Source: Isoetes taiwanensis
Lineage: Eukaryota > Streptophyta > Lycopodiopsida > Isoetales > Isoetaceae
Direction of reading: 5' to 3'
Length of the DNA: 64,000 nucleotides
Assembly (NCBI GenBank): GCA_021234155.1
Contig: JAJEKV010000031.1
Span: forward strand, 1,355,614 to 1,419,613
Below, piece after piece: positions 1-12,511 of this stretch (position 1 is the stretch's first letter; the number at the start of each line of letters is the position of its first letter). The notes under the pieces were generated by a model. The model made no database searches. It saw nothing but the letters and a program-made list of their open reading frames with translations, and was not told the DNA's origin. The position numbers were made by a program, and so were the translations under genes.

Positions 1-115
1 GGGATCATCCCGTGTCACTACTTCAGGCAAATGTGAGTTTACTGGAGAAACCACTAGAGAGGGAGAGAAAGGTCTACCAACAACTGCTATCAGATCTCCA
101 ACATCCAAGCTGCTA

Positions 116-1451
116 TCATTGTGAACTGCTAGAAGAATCACTCGAAGATATACCATCATACACAGCATCTTCAATGAACTGAACTGACCTGCTTACAATA
201 ACCTGCTTGTTGGAAGGATCATACAACTTGTAACCTTTCTGATTTTCTGGATACCCAATGAAGGTGGCTTTGACAGCCCTGTCATGCAACTTCCCATACT
301 TTTTCAGCTTCTCAGCAGGTATGGAAGCATAAGCCAAGCATCCAAACACCCTCAAATGAGACGCATTTGGTTTCATTCTCCAAAATGCTTCATAAGGAGT
401 CACATCCTGGATTGCCTTAGTAGGCGACCTATTTGCCAAATATGCTGCTGTCATCACTGCCTCTCCCCAAAAAGATTCAGGCAGTTGCTTGTGACTCATC
501 ATAGATCTTGCCAAATTAAGCAAAGATCTATTCCTCCTTTCAGCTACACCATTTTGTGGATGAGCATAAGGAATGATTAACTGTCTTTCAATACCTTCTT
601 CCATGAGAAACTCATCAAAGGCATTAGAAACATATTCACCTCCATTGTCACTTCTCAACTTTTTTTATTACTAACCCTGCGTGCGCTTTTCTTGATCTTT
701 GAAGGCCTTGAACTTGCCAAGCATCTCAGATTTGCAGTGCAAAGTATACACCCAAGTGTACTACTGAAATCATCAATTAGGGTCAAGAAATACCTCTTTC
801 CACCAAGTGAAACATCAGGCATATAGACAAATCAGAATGCAGCAGCTCAAGAGGTTGAGTTGCTCGATGAATAGCCTGCTGTGAAAAAGGCTGTTGAGGT
901 TGCTTTCCGAGATGGCATGCAACACACTCAAGCTTGACACATTTCAGAGAGGGAATACCTGTAACCATCTTGTTATTGTACAAAGCATGTACGCAGTTGC
1001 CTCCAACATGACCAAAACGAGCATGCCACAGATGCTCGGCCAAAAATCAAAGACATACAAGACCATGTTCAAATCTTATAAACCGAACCATCAAAGACAT
1101 ACAAGCCATTCCGTGCGTCCCCATTGTACCATGAACTCGGGACTTTTCAAGTCAATTCCTTCAAGTGGATTGTTGCCCAGCAGATAGGTTTTGCCATTTC
1201 CGAGGACAATGTGATGGCCCGCTTTATCAAATTCAGCAGCAGACATGATATTAGACTGTAATCCGGGAGCAAACATGATTCCTCACCTTACTAACTATAT
1301 CACAACCATGCAATTGAGAAGCTACAACCCCCTTTCCTGTGATAGGAAGAGAATATCCATCACCCATCTTCACATCACCTCCGTGACGAGGTTCAAGTTC
1401 GGAAACACATCCGAATCTCCAATGAAGTTGAACCGTGGCTCCCGAGTCCAA
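116..1451 (-). pseudogene. copia-1 protease, pre-integrase and integrase fragments
   Basis: Three pieces lie in the expected order. 1251-1451 starts with MDSGAT, the aspartic protease active-site motif. 783-1043 holds the GAG-pre-integrase zinc region (HARFGHVGG, then CVACHLGKQ) and ends in LLHSDLS, which carries the first catalytic Asp of integrase. 116-658 holds the rest of the integrase core: RSDNGGEY with the second Asp and NGVAERRNRSLL with the catalytic Glu, then the GYPENQKGYKLYDP region found near the end of copia integrases. Frames differ between pieces, so the polyprotein is broken, while all three catalytic acidic residues remain recognisable. Confidence 0.9.
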
Positions 1452-1602
1452 AATCCAAATCCTTCAGAAGGTGATGGCCACGCTTTGCAAGATTCGATAT
1501 TCAGCATCAAAGTGGCACACGCAACAACACTTGTCTCTCCCCTTAGAGTTGATTAATTGGCTTCTCGTGTCACTACTCTTTGAGCTTTTCTTCTCCTTCT
1601 TA

Positions 1603-2331
1603 CAATTCGAATCAGAGTGACCCTTTTCACCACAATTCCAAAGACTTGAACTCCTTGGATTTCTTACCTTCAGACTTCACATTTTCTGACTTCCTAGAGT
1701 CTTTACTATCAGCAAACTTCTTCTTGGTGTCAGCCCGAGAAGTAGACACAAAATTAGCATGGTCCACTCTCCCATCCCTTTGCTTCTGCACCAACTCCTC
1801 TTGTTGCAGTAGAATGGTTACTTTGGCTATATCAATCTTCTCCTCGTGCACGATCTTGAAGAGATAATATCATACATAAGGAGGAAGACCAACCAAGATA
1901 TCTTGAATCAACTGTTTTTCAGACAGCACTCCACCAGCAGCCATGTAATCCAAGCGCCATTGCTTCATCTGAGTAAGGTATGCCGTGACAGATTTGAAAT
2001 CACCTAATTGGGCATGTCTCATTTTGTTCTGGATCAGCATTTGAGTAGCCATACCCTTGCTATCAAGAGACTTCTCCAAATGAGACCACATCTATTTAAA
2101 CTCAGTAAAATGGTTGATTTCATGACCAATTGTCTCTTCAGCCAACATTTTGACAAGAGCACAAACTTTCTGGTTTACCATGCCAGCATCTGCTGACTTG
2201 GTGCTGATAAAGTCTTCATCAAACACCGCTCCCATGTCACTAAATATCAAATAATTCACCATGAACTTCTTCCAAGTATGGTAATTATTATTAGTGAGTT
2301 TTGCATTCTGTGAGAACTTGAATGGATCCAT
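1603..2331 (-). pseudogene. copia-1 gag remnant
   Basis: The ATG at 2331 opens a copia gag N-terminus (MDPFKFSQNAKLTNNNYHTW). The same frame runs on to 1627 but is cut by stops at 2092-2094 and 1870-1872. The middle part (YLTQMKQWRLDYMAAGG, then LIQDILVGLPPY) is the UBN2-type gag core. A lysine-rich linker follows. Near 1627-1600 a CCHC zinc knuckle (WNCGEKGHSDSNC) is found only after a one-base frame change, and its first Cys seems to be lost. Gag would form the virus-like particle and bind the element RNA. With two stops and a frameshift it is not expected to work. Confidence 0.88.
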
Positions 2332-2650
2332 GAATTTCTCCTGTTTTCAGCAGCCAAAAAGATGGTTGAGAAAACAAATTCGTCACCAAATAAAGCACCC
2401 ACCAGAAAAGTTGAATCTTGAATTTTGTCGCCAAAAAGATCTTGGAAAACTCGAATCTCACACCAGAACTTGCTGGAAAATCCGAATCTCTCTCCCAAAA
2501 CACTTCCTCTAGGCTAAAAAGCAAGAAACTTCTCCAATGCTGCAAATGAGATTTTCCACCACCAAATCTCAGCCAAAGAACTTCTGGAAACGATGGCCAA
2601 TCCAATTTGGATGCTTATCCAATAGCTTGCTCTATTCTTCCCTCAAGAAA

Positions 2651-2663
2651 GCGTCTGATACCA
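2651..2663 (-). other. copia-1 primer-binding site (tRNA-iMet)
   Basis: On the minus strand it reads TGGTATCAGACGC, complementary to the 3' end of plant initiator-Met tRNA. It abuts the inner edge of the LTR, which fixes the LTR boundary at 2664. Confidence 0.88.
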
Positions 2664-3013
2664 TGATAGAACTAGTGCAAAACCAGCACAAACCCCACAA
2701 GATCGACTCAAGAGATAGAATAGAAGAACAAGAATAACTCTATTGAGAAAAGCAATAGGAAATACAATCTCTACTTCTGAGCATTGCATAGTACATAACA
2801 TACAATCAATATATACAACCAGTGAGACTAAGAATAGTAGTCTACCGTTTAACCACCGCCCACTAATTACGGCACTGATTTAGGGTCGGTGCTCAGTGCT
2901 GACAAAGTGTTGCCTTCTGTACATTTCAGCACCTTCTCAGCACCTGTGTGCTAAGTGCTGAACCACTGCTGTTTCAGCACATTATGCTTAGTCAGCATAT
3001 TTATATTCCAACA
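2664..3013 (-). repeat. copia-1 5' LTR (350 bp)
   Basis: It is bounded by TG...CA. In element orientation it starts TGTTGGAATATAAATATGC and ends GTTCTATCA, directly next to the primer-binding site. This start is typical of plant Ty1/copia LTRs. No second copy is visible in the window, so LTR age cannot be estimated. Confidence 0.85.
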
Positions 3014-5129
3014 ATTAAGATATCCCAAGTTCAATAATAATGACTATTGTTGCTTTTCTTATTAGGTTCTAACACAAATCACAAATAGGGGCATGCGTTT
3101 CTATAGACCTTTCATATAAGATCGGGCACACGTATTTTTTTTTTGAAGGATCAGATTAATTAATATTAACACAGAGTAAGTACAAGATGAGCGATACTAG
3201 GGTACTCCTGCCCACCCTGGGGGCATAACTGAGTCCGCATGTACAATATCTCCTGAATGTAAGATGTCATCGTAGGCTTGTTCATCAGCACTTGTAGCAG
3301 TTATTTAGACGTAACCAACCCCTCATAACATGTTCGGATAGGTGTAAATGCTGGGCATCACTAAAAAGTGTGGTCCTCATCTTTAATGACTTCTAGCTGT
3401 CAACATTGTCAAACCCTCTATTCCCGCTCTTGCCATGTCGATCTGTATGCCTCAATTCTAAGGTAGTATGCTCATGTACGAGTTGAGGGCAATCACTCTA
3501 AATCCAACAAGGTTGTTGGAGGAACAGAAGGGCCCAAGGCATCAGCCGAAGAAATTGCTAGGTTTACCAAATTGGCATTGCAAAGGACACTTTCAATTAT
3601 TGTGCCTGGGGTTATATTTCTATATGCAAGGACTCAAACCATATAATCATGAACATAAAATCACAACCTAACCAACATACCACACGAATTAGGCAACATT
3701 ACTATTACAAGATCATATTAATTTCTAGTTGTCACTTATGAATGAGCTCCATGTCTCATAGTACAGTGAAGGCACACACATAAAGACTCACCAAAATATG
3801 CTCTTTATGCATTAGTTGAAGAACCAAAGTCCCCAGCTTCTCGTGGACGTCAAAATACCATCTGTCTATCTGTCTGTCTATCTGTACGCCCGCCTGCCTG
3901 ATTGCTTACTTGTCCATCTGTCTAGAATGGGAACAAAAGCTGGATGTAGGAGGTTGGCAGCAGCATGGCCAAGCAATCGAAGTGCAAGATGAATGAATGT
4001 ATTTTGTCCATGTTAACCAATTGTTCCATGGGATCCAAAGCAAAGAGAACATCAAGCGTATTACTGTCACGATTAAAAAAACCCTCGCCCGGAAGGGTTT
4101 TCGAGGGAATAACCTTAGCAGTAATAAGCAGCTGATAAACTGTACAATGATATATTAGGGTACATTTCAATGCCATGCTGGGGGACATATCTGAATGTGC
4201 ATATCCATGATCACTTGAAGATATGATTTCAGTAACCCCACTAATGTCGTATCTAATAGCTCATGTAACAGTGGTGGCCAGGTGGTTAGTGGGACTAACT
4301 CAACATAGTGTGCTCGAATATGGCCGAAATCCTGGACGATGCTGAAGGGCATGGCATTCATCCTCAATGGCTCCATGCTGGTAAGATTGACACACCATGT
4401 CCTCACGTGCCTCCTGAATCCATTTGCCTGGCTCAATACAAAGGCGATGTGCACCTATGCAAATGGAAGCTATAGAGAATTCACTACCATTTTTTTCAGA
4501 GAATCGTGGAACTAAAGGTTGGAACTGCTAGCGAAAATCGTGTCTAGTGAACTTTAAAGTTAAAAAAAACTTCAACCACCTTAAGACACCACAATTTCTT
4601 AAAATAGCTCATTTGATCTTCATGGATGATAAAATCCTATCCAATTCTTAAACATGCTTAAGTTCAAATGCTTAAAAATATAATGCATAGAAGTAAATCC
4701 TCGCTTATTGATAATGTACCAATAGTAAACTCCCTACATGATCATCCACCCATTACTAGTATAATTCTCCCCCTTAATTATGGCAGCATCAAGTATGACA
4801 CAAATACCATTCCAAATTTTCGTGTATTTAGCATGTTATTAATTGAAGATAACATTTCAATAGCATAAATTCACTACATTGTGTTCGAATGTTGCATATT
4901 ACAAAGCTTGATGTTGGGGTTGCCTATATAAGTCTTGCATTAACAATATATGTTTTTTTGTTCTTTGTGCTTAGCGTTTGGCACTTGTTATTGGTTAGAT
5001 AGAATGATTTTCTTAGCCACTTTCATATAAAAAATTATTTAATCCCTTGACATTCCAACGGAACTGCAAAGTTCTTAAACTTTGAATTATTTAATCCCTG
5101 ACATTCCAATGAAACTGCAAAATGTGGAT
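3014..5129. other. Intergenic, no confident gene; probable retroelement 3' end
   Basis: I see no gene here. A T-tract at about 3131-3142 followed by an AT-rich GATTAATTAATATTAAC stretch looks like the poly(A) end of a minus-strand LINE or SINE, comparable to the LINE tail at 8227. Two short segments (about 3185-3240 and 4145-4205) share a loose pattern (TAGGGTAC, then CTGGGGG, CATA, CTGA, GCAT) and may be diverged copies of one repeat. Minus-strand frames at 3922-4188 and 4167-4454 are open but show no motif I know. Confidence 0.4.
3857..3925. repeat. Impure TCTG/TCTA tetranucleotide microsatellite
   Basis: An imperfect run of CTGT, CTAT and similar tetramers (ATCTGTCTATCTGTCTGTCT and so on), decaying at the right into GCCTGCCTGATTG. 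It is a simple sequence repeat with no visible function. Confidence 0.7.
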
Positions 5130-5558
5130 TTAGTCAAAATGGTGGAGAAAAATATCAGCGTGCTTTTGCAGAGCACCGAGGAGGGTATCGCCCTCTGGCA
5201 CAAGCATGTGAACGGCAATGCCTCCCAGTCCGTCGGCTATGGCCAGAAGCATCGATCTAAGCTGGGCCCTAAATTCCTGCAAATCAACTGCGCCATTATG
5301 GTCTGCATCAAACAGCTCAAAAGCACCCCGGTATGTAACTCTCAGTTCTTCCTCTGTCTTATGCAACGGAACTCCTTGATCGCTTTCTAAGATATCAATA
5401 CTTTCTAGCCATTTTCTCATTTCCAATTCGCACAAAACACCGTCTCTATTCTTGTCTGCTAACTCAAACCATTCCCTGGATAATCTGCTAAATGCGTCCT
5501 CGCTTTCCACAAACTTCTTAATCGCTTCCGCATCCACGAACATAGTAGTTCCCTCCAT
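5130..5558 (-). CDS. Two-EF-hand calcium-binding protein (142 aa)
   Basis: A single-exon frame of 142 residues starting MEGTTMFVDAEAIKKF. Two complete EF-hand loops are visible: residues 35-46 (DKNRDGVLCELE) and 84-95 (DADHNGAVDLQE), each with Asp/Asn at positions 1, 3 and 5, Gly at 6 and Glu at 12. Both should therefore bind calcium. It is soluble, with no signal peptide or membrane segment. The N-terminal pattern and the segment after the second loop (LLAIADGLGG) match a family of small plant EF-hand proteins of unknown specific role, likely calcium sensors or buffers. The ATG at 5558 is the first Met in the frame. It lies next to the peroxidase on the same strand but about 440 bp away, so it is a separate gene. 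No breaks are seen. Confidence 0.82.
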   Translation of the reverse strand: MEGTTMFVDAEAIKKFVESEDAFSRLSREWFELADKNRDGVLCELEMRKWLESIDILESDQGVPLHKTEEELRVTYRGAFELFDADHNGAVDLQEFRAQLRSMLLAIADGLGGIAVHMLVPEGDTLLGALQKHADIFLHHFD

Positions 5559-5796
5559 TGTCTTGGCTCACGTGGAATGGGGCTGTCTGGTCTATATGTG
5601 GCGGGAAAAGGCCCATCCTGAAAAGGTCCTTCGGGAAAAGGCATGGTATCCAAGCACCCTTTTTGTGGTTTGTCTATTTTTATCTATTCTTCTATCATAC
5701 GTTATATGTCCATTTGCTGATCATAATTTGCTGATAGCATAATCATCTAGAATGGACTGCATGGCTTTCATTATCATTACAGATACCATCCAGAAA

Positions 5797-5803
5797 TTTT
5801 ATT
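5797..5803 (-). other. Possible polyadenylation signal of the peroxidase gene
   Basis: AATAAAA on the minus strand, about 200 nt past the peroxidase stop at 6002. It is the best-placed AATAAA-type hexamer in the 5559-6001 spacer, which holds no gene. Such hexamers also occur by chance in AT-rich DNA. Confidence 0.35.
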
Positions 5804-6001
5804 GGTTGAATGCTTGAACAGTGTGCTCAAAGCCTTTAAGCTAGTAATGTTCAGGTTAGTCTGTCATAATGTTGATAAGATCATGAACGGAGAAAAATGT
5901 CAGGTTATTCATGGTGCAGAGGAGCAACTATCCATTGAATGTTGAATTACTTTTGCTAAATGTACATGAACAAATACAACACAAAGTAGATAAACAACTT
6001 C

Positions 6002-7166
<1,165 letters not shown>

Positions 7167-7239
7167 CTTAAATATGCAGACTTCGGAGAAGCCAAGTAGC
7201 CTTAGATTGAAGATGCATTTATTAGGTGGTCTATGGATG

Positions 7240-7247
7240 TATATATA
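7240..7247 (-). promoter_or_regulatory. Probable TATA box of the peroxidase gene
   Basis: TATATATA on the minus strand, 74-81 nt before the peroxidase ATG, a normal distance for a short plant leader. A 12-bp direct repeat (AGGTGGTCTATG at about 7224 and 7248) flanks it. The box lies inside the longer frame opening at 7307, which supports the shorter start. Confidence 0.5.
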
Positions 7248-7307
7248 AGGTGGTCTATGAATAATATATTCAAAAAGACTAACCCATTGTTTGAGGACGG
7301 GGGCCAT

Positions 7308-8159
7308 GATAATGATTGACGTATGCTGAGACTGGAATAGTCTTCCACTTCAATTCCAGTCTGGATTAGGCTGGAAGCACAATTCTTTTTGAAATCACTA
7401 GGTAACCGAATGTGGATTCTATTAGTAAATCATTAAAGGATCCCTATGTTATGTTTTGGGTGTGTTATGGGAGATATGTTTTTTTGTTCAGAAATAAAAA
7501 GGCTAAAAAGAAATGGCAACATCCAAAACCCAAAACAAAATATAGTCAATTTTTTTTTCCACCTATATCAAGAAGAAATGGCAACAAGTATTGATTTTTT
7601 GTTTTTTTTTTTTTTTAATATCCAATAGTACAAAATCCAAAAGGAGCTTCTCGAATCGGCCATGGCTACTTTTTGGGATCAACTACAAAGTCCAAAAGGA
7701 GCTTCTGAATCGGCCATGGCTCGGCCATGGCTGCTTTTCCGGATCAACGTGGTTTGCTGCAAGTACTACTACAAGATGTTATATGGCTGTTATCCATTGC
7801 AAAGCTAATTCAACCACGGCTTCATCAGAGTCCGATCTGAACAGCCAATGATCTTGCTTTATATATTCTCCTAGAGGGTAAAGTGCCTTTGAATTTGAGG
7901 CAAACAATCTAGCTCCAGAATTTCATAAATTCCAAACCGTCTTTCCATCTGCAATCTGATGATTGAATTGCATACCTAAACTAAACCTTTCAAACGAATC
8001 TGGTTGCTGCCAGAAGCTTTTAAACAATAATCCTCTCAACCAGAAGCTCTCAAACAAATTTGGTTCTTTGGCATCTCTGACATCTGAAACATCTGAACAT
8101 ACAAGACATCTGAGACATGCATGTACAAACCCTAGGAACAGGCGGTATCGGTGGCGACT
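7308..8159. other. Intergenic, T-rich, with a short tandem duplication and the leader of the next exon
   Basis: No gene is seen at 7308-7635, which is AT-rich with long T runs at 7550-7559 and about 7597-7617. From about 7636 to 7746 a ~50-bp unit (AAAGGAGCTTCT, then GAATCGGCCATGGCT, then GGATCAAC) occurs twice, the second copy with an extra GGCCATGGCTC. From about 8040 the sequence resembles a 5' leader with repeated CATCTGA motifs and runs into the ATG at 8160. Confidence 0.5.
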
Positions 8160-8226
8160 ATGGCGGGCAGGCGTGAAGTTCTCCCTAGGAAGCGAGAGCA
8201 AAGCTATGGTGGCGAGAAGCTCTCGA
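8160..8226 (+). pseudogene. Host first exon, 5' part, split by a LINE
   Basis: The ATG at 8160 opens a frame (MAGRREVLPRKREQSYGGEK, 20 codons) that is cut by the LINE at 8227. The last 12 bases before the LINE tail (AGAAGCTCTCGA) recur with one extra base at 12369-12381 (AGAAGCTCTACGA). That is the target duplication, and the frame resumes there. I do not recognise the protein. A basic N-terminus followed by an acidic/proline stretch could be any nuclear or cytosolic protein. The insertion should abolish this copy unless the LINE is spliced out, which is unlikely for an exonic insertion. Confidence 0.6.
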
Positions 8227-11200
8227 TTTTTTTTTTTTTTTTTTTTGAAAGTAAGAGTTGGTTTTATCATTAATTATGAAATCTCAAAATACATAGCAAA
8301 GGTATGCTTTTAGGAGAAGCATATCAAAATTATAGCCAAATCCAGCAATTGATAACAGAGTGTAAACAGAGTGTAAAATGAAGTCTGCACTTTAAGGAAG
8401 AAGATCGATCAGCAGCCACCCGTAGGAGGATGAAATGGAAGTAGGTAAATAGTAAGTAAACTTTTAACCTGAATTTTGACCGATTTCAACAACGAAGAAG
8501 AAGATTGTTGAGGATTCTCGAAAGATTATGAACCTGCCAAAAATGTAATCCACCAAAAGAGTAAACCAGAACTAAATTAAATAAAAGCCAGTATATGCTT
8601 TTTGGTTTGAAGGCCAAATGGACAGGGATTTCAGCAATGATCTGAAAAGTAAGAGTTGAAGTAGGCATTAAAGGCATCTGTGGAGCCAAAGAAGTATTGA
8701 TCAAGGGGCCAATTATTGTAGTAACAGAGTCGGAACATATCCCTGTCCTCCAGAAGAATTAGCAATGATCCATATAGATCAGCCAGTAACTTATGGCTGT
8801 AGTACAATGTTCTATATCTTGAGAGCTGAGCTTCTGTGAGAATTCGATTATTGGCTGACAGGAATTTCCACAAGAAATGGATCTGGATGACCTCCACCAA
8901 AATATACTTGCCCACAAATCTTCACTTTCCTTCTTGTAACTCATCGTCCCTCTTTTCATCGGGAATGACTCCATTGAAGTGGCAATGTCATTTTTCATGA
9001 CTTGATCCCTAGATCTCTCATTTGAAAGGTGAGTTCTTTGGTATCAAATTTATTGCTTCCTTCTCCTCGTAAAGAAATTAAGATACTCTAGGATCATCGA
9101 TCGAGAAATAAGTTAGAGTCCACAACATTTAGATTGGAAGCAAACAGATCATAGTGACCCCTATACAAACCATAGTCTTCCCATTTCCTTTCAAAATTAG
9201 CTCCAAATTTCTTTTTTATGTCTTTGTAGCAATAGTCTCAAAATCAAACTGAAAGTGCAATTTTATCCAGAAGATGGACACATTCTTTTTACCATATAAC
9301 ACCCGATTCCTTGCTTTCCAAATGTTCCAAAGGGCAATATTAATAACTATATTGACAAATTTATTATCATGATTCATAAGGGACATAAGATCCTCATTAA
9401 TTTCAATCCCAAATTTGTCAGAGAACCAAGACCAGAAACCATTTAGGGTGCTTTCTGAGAAGAAAATATGGCACATGTCCTCGGGCCTATTACAAGCTAA
9501 AGGGCAATTAGCAAAATATTAGGGTTTCTTACGACATGGAGACCAGTTGTTTAGGCGCCATTAGCAATGAGCCAAATGAAATATGAGACTTTTGGAGGAC
9601 AATAAGAATGCCAAACATTATGAAATAATTTTTGAAGCTGATCATAAGTAATAGACCATTTCGGCATAGCTTTACACCCCTCGATGTTGGAAGTCATGGC
9701 ATTGTAAACATTTTTCACTTTGTAATCCCCTTTTTCATTTACCCTCCAGTCACTTTTACCAGAGTTGACAGATAAGTTTGAGAGGAAGGGTTTGATGAAA
9801 GAATAAATTTTCTTATCAGAAGAGGTGCCTCTAATAATACCTTTCAATCTAGTCCAAGAAATGATTCTTCCACATACAAACATGTCTCTGATATAGACTA
9901 AACCAGCCTCATGCCATTTCTTATAAATTCTGGGATGCTTGATAGCAAGAACAGGAGAATTTTGCTCAGTCATGATGGGGTTCTAGAAGATTGGAACATC
10001 AGAATGTAGCTCTTCTCTTTTAATGAAATGGAAATTAGGAGAGATAGCATTCCAAGCCTTGATGAGATTGTGCATAAGAGGGAAAATGCTTGGGACTGGT
10101 TTTGATTGATTGAAAGCGCGAATGAGGAAGCGAGATGATGGATTGAGGGGTGACCACAAGGGTGACTTAGAGATATCCAATACCTGATAAAGATATAAGC
10201 AGGAGATTGATTCCCATGAATTGCTTTCCAAATGAGCTTGCCAGTAAGAGATTGAGCTTGGATAAAAAGATTCTTGCAACCTAAACCTCCAGAGACTTTA
10301 GGCTTACATATGGAATTCCAATTAACCAGATGACTTCCCTTCCAGATGAAATTCCTAATTATCTTCTCAAGCTCCAAATAAATATATTTGGGAGCTACTA
10401 GAGCTGTGGAAAAGTAGACATGAGAACTGGCAAGAACAGCATTGGCAATGATAGATCTACCTGCAAGAGAGAGATAATTTCCATAATTGTTCAACTTCTT
10501 TTTGATTCTCAAAATAATAGGATCCCAGAGGCCTTTGATGTTATGATTCAAAGCTATAGGCAATCCCAGTAATTTGGTTGCATGATTAGTAGGAAGGACA
10601 TTGATACCAGCTAGAACTGGAGTACTGAGGTCACCAATGATCATACTTTTACACAAGTTCAATTGGATACCAGAGGCAGCAGAAAATTGTCTTAAAATCT
10701 TAAGGAAAAGATTGATATTTTGAAGATCAGCATCCAGGAAGGAGAAGGTATCATCAGCATATTGGAGAATGGATATACTATCATCAGAATTTGGAAGTTT
10801 TAAACCTTTCAACTGAGCAGTATTCTGATAATGTAGAGTGACCTTGGTTAAAAGTTCAGCAGCCACAAGAAAAAGATAAGGAGCTAGAGGACAACCTTGT
10901 CTAACTCCACAAGAGAGAGGAAAGAAGCCAGAAGGGACACCATTGATGAGAACAGCAGAATTGGACCTAGAGTTTAAACCATGTATAAGATTCATGAGTT
11001 TGGGATGATTTAGACATGGCAAAATCCAAGAAATCCCACCTCACAGAATCAAAGGCTCTTTTAAAATCCAGCTTGAGAAGAATACAGTTTTGATTCGAGA
11101 TTTTGTTCCAGTGCAGACCTTCCATAGCAGCCACATAATTATCCAAGATATATCTATTTGGAAGGAAGGCTGATTGATTTTGGCTAATATTCCTTTGAAG

Positions 11201-12368
11201 GAAGCTTTTGATTCTCAGGGCAATGATCTTAGCACAGAGCTTGTAAGTGGTGTTGGTGAGAGAGATGGGTCTCCAGTCCTGAAACTTGGAAGGATGATCA
11301 GCTTTAGGAATCAGAGAGATAAAGCCACTTGAAATTGAAGGATGCAAATGATTATCATTCCAGAAGGCATGGACAAGGGAGATAACATCAGTTTTGAGTA
11401 TATCCCAGAACTTGATGTAAAATTCAGCAGGAAGGCCATCTGGCCCAGGAGATTTGCCTTTGCTGAAGGAATTTAGAATCTCATAAATCTCATTGTGAGA
11501 TGGAATGGCAGTGATAGCATCATCCATGATTTCACTAGGCTCAGGAAGAATAGAATCCACAATGGAAATAAACTCATTGGCTTCTGAGGCCATGTTGGGG
11601 TCAATTGGTTTGTCACTAAAGATATCCATATATCTGCTCTTGAAGAAATTTGCAATTTCAGAATGAGTACTATAATTGTTACCCTGATCATCAATAGTCT
11701 CAGCAATGGAGTTTCTAAGAACCCTACTCTTGGCAACCCTGAAGAAGAATTTTGAGGAGCCAGAGTCCATTTCATTAGTATACTTAATTTTACATCTAAT
11801 AGCTGAGCCCTTAGCTTCCATCTCCTCAATATTCTTAATTCTTCTCTCTAATATTTCCTGACCTACATGAAGATTATAATTAGAAGGATCATTCTGAAGA
11901 AGAGACCTAATATCCTTCATATACACTAGGAGCTGGTTTTTTTCCTTACTTCTCTCCTCCTTGATAATTTTAGACCAGTTTTTAATCCACCCTTTGATTT
12001 GTTTGATCTTAGAGTAAAAACATTTCATAGAGGGTAATTGATTACCATCAACCACATTTGAATTATTGGAGAGAGTCTCATAAAAGGATCTGAAATGAGA
12101 GCAAAATTTCTCATTCTCCAGCAGAGAGGAATTGAACTTGTAAGGCGTGCTCCCTTCTCTTTTAATGTTGATGACATGAGAGGTATGAAGGAACTGGGGC
12201 TGATGATCAAAAATGGAAGTTCCTTCATCACTTGTAACATAGCTGTTGTCCCAGAAGGATGCAGAAGGATTGGAGACATAAAATCTGTCCAGGGTGCAGA
12301 AAACTCTTGCTTTATCCTTTTGTTTGTTCGACCAAGTGTAGGTGGCAGTAGAGGAGGGGATATAGATC
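8227..12368 (-). mobile_element. L1-type LINE, 5'-truncated (4142 bp)
   Basis: The element ends at the left in a 20-base T tract (8227-8246), which is its poly(A) tail on the minus strand. It reads from 12368 down to 8227. It starts inside the C-terminal end of the endonuclease domain (TYTWSN, then LDRFYVS), so ORF1 and most of the endonuclease are missing, as in normal aborted target-primed reverse transcription. A 12-13 bp target duplication flanks it (8215-8226 and 12369-12381). The 3' region after ORF2 (about 8247-8990) is non-coding. Confidence 0.9.
9216..12303 (-). pseudogene. LINE ORF2 remnant: reverse transcriptase and zf-RVT
   Basis: Pieces in order on the minus strand: 10967-12055 (finger and palm start, FISLIPKADHPSKFQDWRPI, LKLDFKRAFDSVRWDFL), 9970-11022 (GVRQGCPLAPYLF and catalytic YADDTFSFLD), 9551-9973 (the zf-RVT region, with W and P residues typical of plant L1 such as SYCPPKVSYFIW), and 9216-9476 (ALWNIWKARNRVLY, the end of the plant non-LTR RT C-terminal region). 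The YADD active site is intact, but at least three frame changes separate the pieces. It belongs to the plant L1 clade. Confidence 0.9.
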
Positions 12369-12370
12369 AG

Positions 12371-12511
12371 AAGCTCTACGATTATGAGCTCGTTGTCCCT
12401 CCCGATCCTGCTGAAAAATGGTCTGCTTTTCTTAATAAGTTATGCTTTCGATGGTTTTTTCTACGTCTGGACTTCAGTGGAAACCTCCCCAACTTTCCCG
12501 GAAACTATTGA
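12371..12511 (+). pseudogene. Host exon, continuation after the LINE
   Basis: The frame from 8160 resumes in phase at the second copy of the target duplication. It reads KLYDYELVVPPDPAEKW and on to a stop at 12509-12511, which falls exactly where a copia LTR remnant begins. The true exon probably continued past this point or ended at an earlier donor (candidate GTTATG at about 12450). The original exon thus took two transposon hits. I do not recognise the family. Confidence 0.5.

Larger units (their letters stand above)
1..3013 (-). mobile_element. Ty1/copia retrotransposon, 5' half, decayed (copia-1)
   Basis: The order on the minus strand is 5' LTR (2664-3013), primer-binding site (2651-2663), gag (from 2331), protease, pre-integrase zinc region and integrase core. 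This is the Ty1/copia order, with integrase before reverse transcriptase. RT, RNase H and the 3' LTR would lie to the left of base 1 and are not visible. The coding part is broken by in-frame stops and frameshifts, so the copy is dead. The five bases after the LTR (3014-3018, ATTAA) are the expected target duplication, but the other flank is outside the window. Protein motifs resemble TNT1-type plant copia polyproteins. Confidence 0.93.

Noticed and set aside
12095-12511. Single 138-codon plus-strand frame
   Set aside because: Its first two thirds are the complement of the LINE. Only the part from 12371 belongs to the host exon.
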